Shown here in pieces: positions 33,921 to 40,343 of a stretch of DNA of 64,000 bases. Numbering within the stretch: position 1 is the stretch's first letter; each line of letters starts with the position of its first letter. Position numbers and translations under genes: made by a program. The notes beneath the pieces were generated by a model. That model made no database searches. It saw nothing but the letters and a program-made list of their open reading frames with translations, and was not told the DNA's origin. Source of the stretch: Streptomyces sp. CB02959. GTDB lineage: Bacteria; Actinomycetota; Actinomycetes; Streptomycetales; Streptomycetaceae. The stretch is from assembly GCF_002803155.1 (NCBI RefSeq), contig NZ_NNBP01000036.1:1-64000 (forward strand), written 5' to 3'.

Positions 33921-35654
33921 ATGGCATCCAAGGCGTCCCACCGCTCCGACCGCTCCCACCGCTCCGACCGCTCCGCCGACTCCGACCGTCCCGGCCACTC
34001 GCCCCGCTCCGACCGCTCCCGCGTCTTCCGCAGCGCGTACCCCGACGTCGCTCCCGTGGAACTGCCGCTCCACGAAGCCGTCCTCGGGCGGGCCGCCGCG
34101 TACGGCGCGCAGCCCGCCCTCGTCGACGCGCTCACCGGCACCACACTCGACTACGCCCGGCTCGACCACCTCAGCCGCCGCCTGGCCGCCGCGCTCGCCG
34201 CCTCCGGGCTCCGCAAGGGCGACGTACTGGCCCTGCACAGTCCCAACTCGGTGCTCTTCCCCGTGGTGTGCTACGCCGTTTCGCGCTGCGGGGCGGCGGT
34301 CACCCCCGTCCACCCGCTCGCCACCGAGGCCGAGTTCGCCCGGCAGCTGACCGACTCCGGGGCGTCCCGGATCGTCACCGCGGCGGCGCTGCTGGACACC
34401 GCCCGGGGCGCCGCCCGCCAGGCCGGCGGCATCGCCGAGATCCTCCTCTGCGACCGCGCCGACGGCCACCGCTCCGTCCTCGACCTGCTCGACGACGACC
34501 ACCCGGAGCCCGAACCGGAGATCGCCCCCGCGACCGACCTGGCCGCGCTCCCGTACTCCTCCGGCACCACCGGCACCCCCAAGGGCGTGCTGCTCACCCA
34601 CCGCAACCTCGCCACCAACCTCGCCCAACTGGCCCCCGTGATGGCCAACGGCCCAGGGGACCGCATCCTGGCGGTACTCCCGTTCTTCCACATCTACGGC
34701 TTCACCGCCCTGATGAACGCCCCCCTGCGCAACGGCGCCACCGTCGTCGTCCTGCCCCGCTTCGACCTGCGCCAGTTCCTCACCGCGATCGAGCGGCACC
34801 GGATCACCGAGATCTACACCGCACCCCCGATCGTGCTGGCGCTCGCCAAGCACCCGATGGTGACGGAGTTCGACCTCTCCTCCCTCCGGCGCATGCTGTG
34901 CGCCGCCGCACCCCTGGACGCCGGACTCGCCGCCGCCTGCGCCAGCCGGCTGGGCCTGCCCGCCGTCCTCCAGGCGTACGGGATGACCGAACTCTCCCCG
35001 GCCAGCCACGTCGTACCGCCCCACGCGGCCCACCCGTCACCCGGCGACCACCCCGCAACCCCGTCGCCACGCGCCGCAGTTCCGCTCCCGCCACCGGGCG
35101 CGGTCGGCACCCTCCTCCCCAGTACGGAGCTGCGGATCGTCTCCCTGGAGACCGGACGGGACCTCGGACCGGGGGAGAGCGGCGAGATCGTCATCCGGGG
35201 CCCGCAGGTGATGCGCGGCTACCTGGGACGCCCCGCCGAGACCGACGCGATCGTCGACCCCGACGGCTGGCTGCACACCGGCGACATCGGACGCACCGAC
35301 GCCGACGGCTGGCTGTATGTCGTCGACCGCGTCAAGGAGTTGATCAAATACAAGGGCTACCAGGTGGCCCCCGCCGACCTGGAGGCACTGCTGCTCGCCC
35401 ACCAGGCCATCGCGGACGCGGCCGTCATCGGCGTCACCGACGCGGACGGCAACGAGGTCCCCAAGGCGTTCGTCGTGCGCCAACAGGGGGCCGAACTCAC
35501 CGCGGACGAGATCATCGCCTACGTTGCAGAGCGAGTTGCCCCGTACAAGAAGGTGCGCCGCGTGGAATTCCTGGACAGCGTGCCGCGGGCCACCACCGGA
35601 AAGATCCTGCGGCGCGAACTCCGCGCCAGGGAAAGGAGTTCGACGGACCGATGA
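33921..35654 (+). CDS. 4-coumarate:CoA ligase-like AMP-forming acyl-CoA synthetase
   Basis: A 577-residue adenylate-forming ligase. The AMP-binding P-loop YSSGTTGTPKG is at 212-222, YGMTELSP at about 353, HTGDIGRTDADGWLYVVDRVKELIKYKGYQVAP in the hinge, and the catalytic C-terminal Lys in TTGKILRREL. It resembles the S. coelicolor cinnamate/4-coumarate ligase. Two oddities: a ~33-residue N-terminal extension made of Ser-Asp-Arg repeats (HRSDRSHRSDRS) and a ~25-residue Pro/His insertion after TELSPASHV. AGGGGAAGG spaced before ATG 33921 supports translation of the extension. Stop overlaps the hydratase start (ATGA). Probably activates the operon's carboxylic acid substrate. Confidence 0.92.
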   Translation: MASKASHRSDRSHRSDRSADSDRPGHSPRSDRSRVFRSAYPDVAPVELPLHEAVLGRAAAYGAQPALVDALTGTTLDYARLDHLSRRLAAALAASGLRKGDVLALHSPNSVLFPVVCYAVSRCGAAVTPVHPLATEAEFARQLTDSGASRIVTAAALLDTARGAARQAGGIAEILLCDRADGHRSVLDLLDDDHPEPEPEIAPATDLAALPYSSGTTGTPKGVLLTHRNLATNLAQLAPVMANGPGDRILAVLPFFHIYGFTALMNAPLRNGATVVVLPRFDLRQFLTAIERHRITEIYTAPPIVLALAKHPMVTEFDLSSLRRMLCAAAPLDAGLAAACASRLGLPAVLQAYGMTELSPASHVVPPHAAHPSPGDHPATPSPRAAVPLPPPGAVGTLLPSTELRIVSLETGRDLGPGESGEIVIRGPQVMRGYLGRPAETDAIVDPDGWLHTGDIGRTDADGWLYVVDRVKELIKYKGYQVAPADLEALLLAHQAIADAAVIGVTDADGNEVPKAFVVRQQGAELTADEIIAYVAERVAPYKKVRRVEFLDSVPRATTGKILRRELRARERSSTDR

Positions 35655-36403
35655 CGTACGTGGAGCGCGCCCACGAGCGCGGAATCACCACCCTCACCCT
35701 CAACTCCCCCCACAACCGCAACGCCCTCTCCACCCGCCTGGTGACCGAACTGCACCAGGCCCTCGCGGACGCGGCCGCCGACGACGCCGTCCGGGCCGTG
35801 CTGCTCACCCACACCGGCGGCACGTTCTGCGCCGGCGCCGACCTCTCCGAGGCCGCCTCGGGCGCCGCCAAGGACGGCCCCCTGGGGCTCGCCCGGCTGC
35901 TGCGGACCCTCGTGGAGCTCCCCAAACCGGTCGTCGCCCGGGTGACCGGCCACGTCCGGGCCGGCGGGCTCGGACTGCTCGGCGCCTGCGACCTCTCCGT
36001 CGCCGGCCCCGAGGCCACCTTCGCCTTCACCGAGGCCCGGCTCGGACTCGCCCCCGCGGTGATCTCGCTGCCGCTGCTGCCCCGGCTGGACGCCCGTGCC
36101 GCCGCCCGCTACTACCTCACCGGCGAGAAGTTCGGCCCGGCCGAGGCAGCCCGGATCGGACTGGTCACGCTCGCCGCCGACGACGCCGACACCGGCCTGG
36201 CGCCCCTCCTGGACGGCCTCCGCAAGGGCTCCCCCCAAGGACTGGCCGAGTCCAAGAAACTCGTCACTGCCGAGGTGCTGGCCGCCTTCGACCGGGACAC
36301 CGACGCGCTCGCCGAACAGTCCGCGCGGCTCTTCGGCTCCGCGGAGGCCCGCGAGGGCATGACCGCCTTCCTCGAACGACGGGACCCGGCATGGGTGCGC
36401 TGA
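35651..36403 (+). CDS. Enoyl-CoA hydratase/isomerase family protein
   Basis: A 250-residue crotonase-fold enzyme. TLNSPHNRNALSTRLVTELHQAL, the oxyanion-hole segments FCAGADLSEA and GHVRAGGLGLLGACDLSVA, and FTEARLGLAPAVISLPLL are present. In the family it hydrates the double bond of enoyl-CoA; after carboxylation by the neighbouring enzyme this would give a 3-hydroxy-3-methylglutaryl-type product. The second motif has GHVRAGG where many homologues have G-x-AxGGG. ATGA overlap with the ligase and 13-nt overlap with the TetR gene show tight operon packing. Confidence 0.92.
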   Translation: MTYVERAHERGITTLTLNSPHNRNALSTRLVTELHQALADAAADDAVRAVLLTHTGGTFCAGADLSEAASGAAKDGPLGLARLLRTLVELPKPVVARVTGHVRAGGLGLLGACDLSVAGPEATFAFTEARLGLAPAVISLPLLPRLDARAAARYYLTGEKFGPAEAARIGLVTLAADDADTGLAPLLDGLRKGSPQGLAESKKLVTAEVLAAFDRDTDALAEQSARLFGSAEAREGMTAFLERRDPAWVR

Positions 36404-37014
36404 CCCCGGCCCGCGGCTCCAAGGAACCCCAGCAGGAGCGCAGCCGCGCCACCCGGCTCAAGCTCCTGGAGGCCGCCGTCGCCTGCCTCGCCGAACGCGG
36501 CTGGACCGGCAGCACGGTCTCCGTCGTCGCCGAACGGGCGGGCGTCTCCCGAGGCGCCGCCCAGCACCACTTCCGCACCCGCGAGGACCTGTTCACCGCG
36601 GCCGTCGAGCACGTCGCCGAGAAACGCCAGGGCGCGCTCAAGGCCCTGGCACACAACCTGCCGCCCACCGGGTCCATCGCCCGCACCTGGATCATCGTCG
36701 AGGAGTTGGTCGGCCTCTACACCGGCCCGCTGTTCCGGGCCGCGCTGCACCTGTGGGTGGCCGCCTCCGACGAGGAACAGCTCCGCGAACGCGTCACCGC
36801 CCTGGAAGCCCGGGTCGGCCGCGAGGCGCACCGCACGGCGGTCGCACTGCTGACCGCCGACGAGTCCGTCCCCGGCGTCCGCGAAACCGTGCAGGGCCTG
36901 CTCGACATGGCCCGCGGCCTGGGCCTCGCCAACCTGCTGACCGACGACTCGGCCCGCCGGGACCGCGTGGTGGCCCAGTGGGCCAGGATCATCGACTCGA
37001 CCCTTTCCGTGTAG
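36391..37014 (+). CDS. TetR family transcriptional regulator
   Basis: A 207-residue regulator with the N-terminal TetR HTH (RATRLKLLEAAVACLAERGWTGSTVSVVAERAGVSRGAAQHHFRTREDLFTAAV) and an all-helical ligand domain. It overlaps the hydratase gene by 13 nt and is the last gene of the catabolic set, a common position for a repressor relieved by an acyl-CoA intermediate. I did not find its operator; the promoter region to test is 26156-26329. Immediately after its stop begins the repeat-rich non-coding region. Confidence 0.92.
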   Translation: MGALTPARGSKEPQQERSRATRLKLLEAAVACLAERGWTGSTVSVVAERAGVSRGAAQHHFRTREDLFTAAVEHVAEKRQGALKALAHNLPPTGSIARTWIIVEELVGLYTGPLFRAALHLWVAASDEEQLRERVTALEARVGREAHRTAVALLTADESVPGVRETVQGLLDMARGLGLANLLTDDSARRDRVVAQWARIIDSTLSV

Positions 37015-37134
37015 CGGTTGTGCCCGCACGTTGTCGGCGTCCCCGCCGTGGGGGTTCGCGTTTTGCGCCTGGCGGCGCGGGCGGGTCCGCTGCGCGGGGC
37101 CGGTCCGCTGCGCGGGGCTGGTCGGGTGCGGTGC

Positions 37135-37205
37135 CGGGTCTGTGGGGTGGGGGTGTGCCGGACTGCTGCGCTTTACGTCCGGCACACCCCCACCCCACAG
37201 ACCCG
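37135..37205 (+). terminator. 29-bp perfect hairpin, loop TGCTGCGCTTTAC
   Basis: Arms 37135-37163 and 37177-37205 are perfectly complementary over 29 bp, with a 13-nt loop TGCTGCGCTTTAC. It lies 121 nt past the TetR stop on the same strand and ends repeat copy A, so it is probably the transcription terminator of the catabolic operon. The inner arm reads GTGTGCCGGAC. Confidence 0.85.
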
Positions 37206-37388
37206 TCCCCTCCCGTTGGTGGGTGGAATTCAGGTGAGTTGGGGTGCTCGTAGTGGGACGGTGCGGGTCCGCTGTCGAGTGGTGACCGGGTCGACTGGGT
37301 GACCGGGTCGAGTAGCAACCAGTAGGCGACCACTCGACAACAGCCCCCACCCACCGTCTTTCCCCACCACCACCGGGAGGGGTCGGGG

Positions 37389-37445
37389 CGGAGGGGTCGG
37401 TGTGCAGGACGTAAAGCGCAGCAGTCCTGCACACCGACCCCTCCG
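37389..37445 (-). terminator. 22-bp perfect hairpin with the same loop in reverse
   Basis: Arms 37389-37410 and 37424-37445 pair over 22 bp. Read on the minus strand the loop is TGCTGCGCTTTAC, identical to the first hairpin, and the inner arm GTGTGCAGGAC differs at one position, whereas the outer stems differ. It faces citA transcription from the right and is likely its terminator. Confidence 0.85.
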
Positions 37446-37681
37446 ACCCGACACCGCACCCAACAGCCCCGCGCAGCGGACAACAGCCAGCGCCGCAGGC
37501 GGAAAACAGCAACTCCCACGGCGGGACAGCCGACAACGTACGGGGCCAAAAAAGCGCAGCGGACAACAGCCCGCCGCCAGGGGACACGGCGCCGCACGGC
37601 GGCAACGTACGAGCGGGCCCGCGCCGCCAGGCGCAACGGCGAGCAACCCCCACGGCGGGACAGCCAAAAACGTGCGGGGGC

Positions 37682-38800
37682 TCAGCCAAGCGCAGCGGAC
37701 CGCCCGACGATCCCCTCGTACCCCTCGATCGACTGCGGGCTGCGCGCCGCGGGGCCGACGTAGCGGGCCGACGGGCGCACCAGGCGCCCGGTCCGCTTCT
37801 GTTCCAGGATGTGCGCGCTCCAGCCCGCGGTGCGGGCGCAGGTGAACATGGACGTGAACATGTGCGCCGGGACCTCCGCGAAGTCCAGCACGATCGCCGC
37901 CCAGAACTCCACGTTGGTGGCCAGTACCCGGTCGGGGCGGCGGTTGTGGAGCTCCTCCAGGGCGGCCTTCTCCAGGGCCTCGGCGACCTCGAAGCGGGGC
38001 GCGGCCAGTTCCTTGGCGGTGCGTCGCAGGACCCGCGCCCGCGGGTCCTCGGCGCGGTAGACCCGGTGGCCGAAGCCCATCAGCCGCTCGCCGTTGTCCA
38101 GTGCCTGCCGGACGTAGGCGGCGGCGTCGCCGGTCCGCTCGATCTCCTCGATCATGCCGAGGACGCGGGAGGGCGCCCCGCCGTGCAGCGGGCCGGACAT
38201 CGCGCCGACCGCGCCGGAGAGCGCCGCCGCGACGTCCGCGCCGGTGGAGGCGATGACCCGGGCGGTGAAGGTGGAGGCGTTCATGCCGTGTTCGGCGGCC
38301 GAGGTCCAGTAGGCGTCGACGGCCTTGACGTGCTTGGGGTCGGGCTCGCCGCGCCAGCGCTTCATGAAGCGCTCCACGACCGTCTCGGCCTTGTCGATCT
38401 CCTTCTGCGGCACCATCGGCAGGCCCTGTCCGCGCGCCGACTGGGCGACGTAGGACAGCGCCATCACGGCGGCCCGGGCGAGGTTGTCGCGGGCGGTCCG
38501 CTCGTCGATGTCGAGCAGTGGTTTCAGGCCCCATACGGGCGCCAGCATGGCGAGCGCGGACTGGACGTCGACCCGGATGTCACCCGAGTGCACCGGGATC
38601 GGGAAGGGCTCGGCGGGCGGCAGCCCCGGCTTGAACGCCCCGTCGACCAGCAGCCCCCAGACGTTCTCGAAGGACACGTGCCCGACGAGGTCCTCGATGT
38701 CCACCCCGCGGTAGCGGAGCGCGCCGCCTTCCTTATCGGGTTCGGCGATCTCCGTCTCGAACGCGACGACTCCCTCAAGCCCGGGAACGAAGTCGGACAT
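37682..38800 (-). CDS. citA: Citrate synthase 2 / (methyl)citrate synthase family
   Basis: A 372-residue short-form citrate synthase condensing acetyl-CoA (or propionyl-CoA) with oxaloacetate. GGALRYRGVDIEDLVG, AAEHGMNASTFTARVIAST with the first active-site His, GAMSGPLHGGAP with the second, MGFGHRVYRAEDPRA with the third, and VEFWAAIVLDFAEVPAHMFTSMFTCARTAGWSAHILEQ near the catalytic Asp and C-terminus are all present. ATG 38800 follows GAGGAG. It is divergent from pdxH. Whether it is the main TCA enzyme cannot be told from sequence. Confidence 0.93.
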   Translation of the reverse strand: MSDFVPGLEGVVAFETEIAEPDKEGGALRYRGVDIEDLVGHVSFENVWGLLVDGAFKPGLPPAEPFPIPVHSGDIRVDVQSALAMLAPVWGLKPLLDIDERTARDNLARAAVMALSYVAQSARGQGLPMVPQKEIDKAETVVERFMKRWRGEPDPKHVKAVDAYWTSAAEHGMNASTFTARVIASTGADVAAALSGAVGAMSGPLHGGAPSRVLGMIEEIERTGDAAAYVRQALDNGERLMGFGHRVYRAEDPRARVLRRTAKELAAPRFEVAEALEKAALEELHNRRPDRVLATNVEFWAAIVLDFAEVPAHMFTSMFTCARTAGWSAHILEQKRTGRLVRPSARYVGPAARSPQSIEGYEGIVGRSAALG

Positions 38801-39225
38801 CAGGCGGCTCCTCAAGATGGGGACGGCAGCCGGCCGGTGACCGGTCGCCGTGCGGTCGAGTCAGTTGCGGTGCCGGTGCGGTTACGCGGCTGCGCCGGGC
38901 AGCTCGCGGTCCGTACCGGTCACCCCGGTGATGCCCCGCCGGGGCAGGGGCCACGCGACGGTTCCGCCCGCCGGTGGTCGGCCCGCGGGCGCGGGCCGCC
39001 GCGCATGGTGCGCCGCGGCGGCCTGAAGACGGACACGATAGCTTCCGCTGTCCGGGGGCCACAGTGGGCCGGGCCATGATTTTGGCGGGTTCATCAGCAG
39101 CGGGGAAGCGTGACGTCCGGCACACTGGTCGATTGGCCGACGGGAGGGTTACGCCCCGGCGACGGGGGGCAGACTTCCGGCCCACCCGGCTGCCCCGTAC
39201 GGGGCCGATGCTGCAAGATGAGGCC
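38801..39225. other. Divergent upstream region of citA and pdxH, no gene seen
   Basis: 425 nt without a supported ORF. The only things I can point to are a TATCGT hexamer on the minus strand (near 39037) that could be a citA -10, the citA ribosome site GAGGAG, and CAAGAT at 39214-39219, 6 nt before the pdxH GTG. Short G/C-rich inverted repeats are present around 38980-39010 but are not distinctive. Confidence 0.4.
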
Positions 39226-39909
39226 GTGCATCCCGCCGACATGCCCTCCGCCGACACCCCCGACCCCTCGTCCATGCGCGCGCACTACCGCGCCGAGGGA
39301 ATCGCCGAGTCCGATCTCGCCGCGAGCCCCTATGACCAGTTCGGGCGCTGGTTCAAGGACGCGGCCGTAGCCGGGCTGCACGAGCCGAACGCCATGGTCG
39401 TCTCGACGGCGGACGCCGCCGGGCGGCCCAGTTCAAGGACCGTGCTCCTGAAGGCATTCGACGAGCGCGGCTTCGTCTTCTTCACCAACTACACCAGCCG
39501 CAAAGGCCGTGACCTGGCCGAGAACCCGTACATCTCGCTGCTGTTCCCCTGGCACTCGCTGGCCCGCCAGGTCATCGTGACCGGCACCGCCGAACGCATC
39601 GGCCGGGACGAGACCGCCGCCTATTTCCGCACCCGCCCGCACGGCTCCCAGCTGGGTGCCTGGGCCAGCAACCAGTCCGCGCCGGTCGAATCCCGCGAAG
39701 AACTGGAGCGCTCCTACGCGGAGTTGGCGGCCCGCTATCCGGAGAGCGAGCAGGTGCCGGCGCCCCCGCACTGGGGCGGCTACCGCGTCACCGCCGAGTC
39801 GATCGAGTTCTGGCAGGGCCGGCTCAACCGCCTCCACGACCGGCTGCGGTACGTCCACGAGGGTGCGCCCGGGGCCGGCCGGTGGCGGGTGGAGCGCCTC
39901 GCGCCCTGA
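39226..39909 (+). CDS. pdxH: Pyridoxamine/pyridoxine 5'-phosphate oxidase
   Basis: A 227-residue FMN enzyme that oxidises PNP/PMP to pyridoxal phosphate in vitamin B6 synthesis and salvage. NAMVVSTADAAGRPSSRTVLLKAFDERGFVFFTNYTSRKGRDL, LLFPWHSLARQVIVTGTAERI and the C-terminal FWQGRLNRLHDRLRY with the substrate-binding Arg/His are characteristic. Three starts are possible (ATG 39208, GTG 39226, ATG 39241); GTG 39226 is chosen because CAAGAT lies exactly 6 nt before it, a leaderless pattern repeated elsewhere here. Confidence 0.93.
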   Translation: MHPADMPSADTPDPSSMRAHYRAEGIAESDLAASPYDQFGRWFKDAAVAGLHEPNAMVVSTADAAGRPSSRTVLLKAFDERGFVFFTNYTSRKGRDLAENPYISLLFPWHSLARQVIVTGTAERIGRDETAAYFRTRPHGSQLGAWASNQSAPVESREELERSYAELAARYPESEQVPAPPHWGGYRVTAESIEFWQGRLNRLHDRLRYVHEGAPGAGRWRVERLAP

Positions 39910-39965
39910 CGGGACGGGACGGGCGGGCGGTGTGCGCGGCGGCGATGGGGGCCGCGCACGCAGAC

Positions 39966-40036
39966 GACCCGCGGGCTGGTTCCTCCGCGCTCGGTGGCGC
40001 GAAGGGCCGGTCGGACGAACCGGCAGCCCGCGGGTC
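39966..40036. terminator. Long hairpin downstream of pdxH
   Basis: GACCCGCGGGCTG (39966-39978) pairs perfectly with its complement at 40024-40036; further pairing GTTC/GAAC and TCCG/CGGA extends the stem with a 3-nt bulge and one mismatch, giving over 20 bp. It lies 56 nt past pdxH and at the far end of the minus-strand small transcript proposed here, so it may terminate both. Confidence 0.7.
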
Positions 40037-40118
40037 GGGTGACTGCTTGGGATTGGGCCGGCTGCGCATCTGCAGTATGCGCGGTTCCGGCGCTGCACTC
40101 CGGTGAAGCGACGGGCTG

Positions 40119-40157
40119 CTAGCCCGCAGCCACCTCACACGTCCGGTGCGAAATCAT
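40119..40157 (-). CDS. 12-residue micro-ORF inside the small RNA
   Basis: ATG at 40157-40155 opens a 12-codon frame, MISHRTCEVAAG, ending in TAG. The AAGGGAGGTGG just upstream (complement of 40166-40176) is close to a perfect anti-16S match, with 11 nt between GGAGG and the ATG. The stop codon lies within the stem-loop at 40112-40126, so ribosomes finishing the ORF would disrupt it, as in attenuators, although no downstream gene is present to attenuate. Confidence 0.45.
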   Translation of the reverse strand: MISHRTCEVAAG

Positions 40158-40190
40158 CTGCCGAACCACCTCCCTTCTCGTGTGCCCCAT

Positions 40191-40219
40191 ACGTTAGGAA
40201 TCTGCCCGGCACCGCACAA
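40191..40219 (-). promoter_or_regulatory. Promoter of the small RNA
   Basis: On the minus strand TTGTGC (complement of 40214-40219) and TAACGT (complement of 40191-40196) are separated by exactly 17 nt, a good match to a housekeeping sigma promoter. Transcription would start about 7 nt further, near 40184. Confidence 0.6.
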
Positions 40220-40343
40220 CCGGTTTTCTTCGGAGCCGGAACTCACCGGGCGGGGATTTCCGCGAATCGGGTGTGTTCCACGTCACGTTCCAGTTGAATG
40301 ACCCCACGTGGAGCACGTGCGGCCGCGTTCGTAAGGGGTGCCA

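Larger units (their letters stand above)
37023..37680. repeat. Inverted arrangement of a long intergenic repeat (three good copies)
   Basis: This 667-nt gap (37015-37681) between convergent genes is built from copies of a unit whose head reads CACGTTGTCGGCTGTCCCG then CCGTGGGGGTTGC and TTGCGCCTGGCGGCGCGGGC. Copy A is on plus (37023-37081). Copies B (37618-37680) and C (37487-37548) are on minus in tandem, with a degraded piece between them. A and C are followed by GTCCGCTGCGCGGGGC, then GGTGCGGT-GGGTC, then a long hairpin. In the centre are an 11-bp inverted pair (37273-37283/37329-37339) and a 14-nt direct repeat GGTGACCGGGTCGA (37281 and 37298). No convincing ORF. Confidence 0.8.
39966..40184 (-). 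ncRNA. Candidate small RNA / leader transcript (minus strand)
   Basis: The 434-nt gap 39910-40343 contains on the minus strand a promoter (TTGTGC-N17-TAACGT), an initiation point predicted near 40184, a very strong Shine-Dalgarno AAGGGAGGTGG, a 12-codon ORF, an internal hairpin CGGGCT-AGC-AGCCCG (40112-40126), and the strong hairpin at 39966-40036 as a possible end. No longer gene follows on that strand before convergent pdxH. The unit is thus a free-standing small RNA of roughly 150-220 nt that may encode a micropeptide. Promoter and ends are inferred, not measured. Confidence 0.55.

Noticed and set aside
33930..34030. Tandem CGCTCCGACCGCTCC repeats as a possible CRISPR-like array
   Set aside because: They lie in frame inside the CoA ligase gene, have no unique spacers and encode Ser-Asp-Arg repeats.
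37015..37681. Short ORFs in all frames across the repeat region
   Set aside because: They cross the long inverted repeats, lack ribosome sites and are not conserved between the repeat copies.
40160..40180. Anti-Shine-Dalgarno-like ACCACCTCCCTT on the plus strand
   Set aside because: Better explained as the complement of a strong Shine-Dalgarno belonging to the minus-strand micro-ORF; there is no 16S rRNA context.
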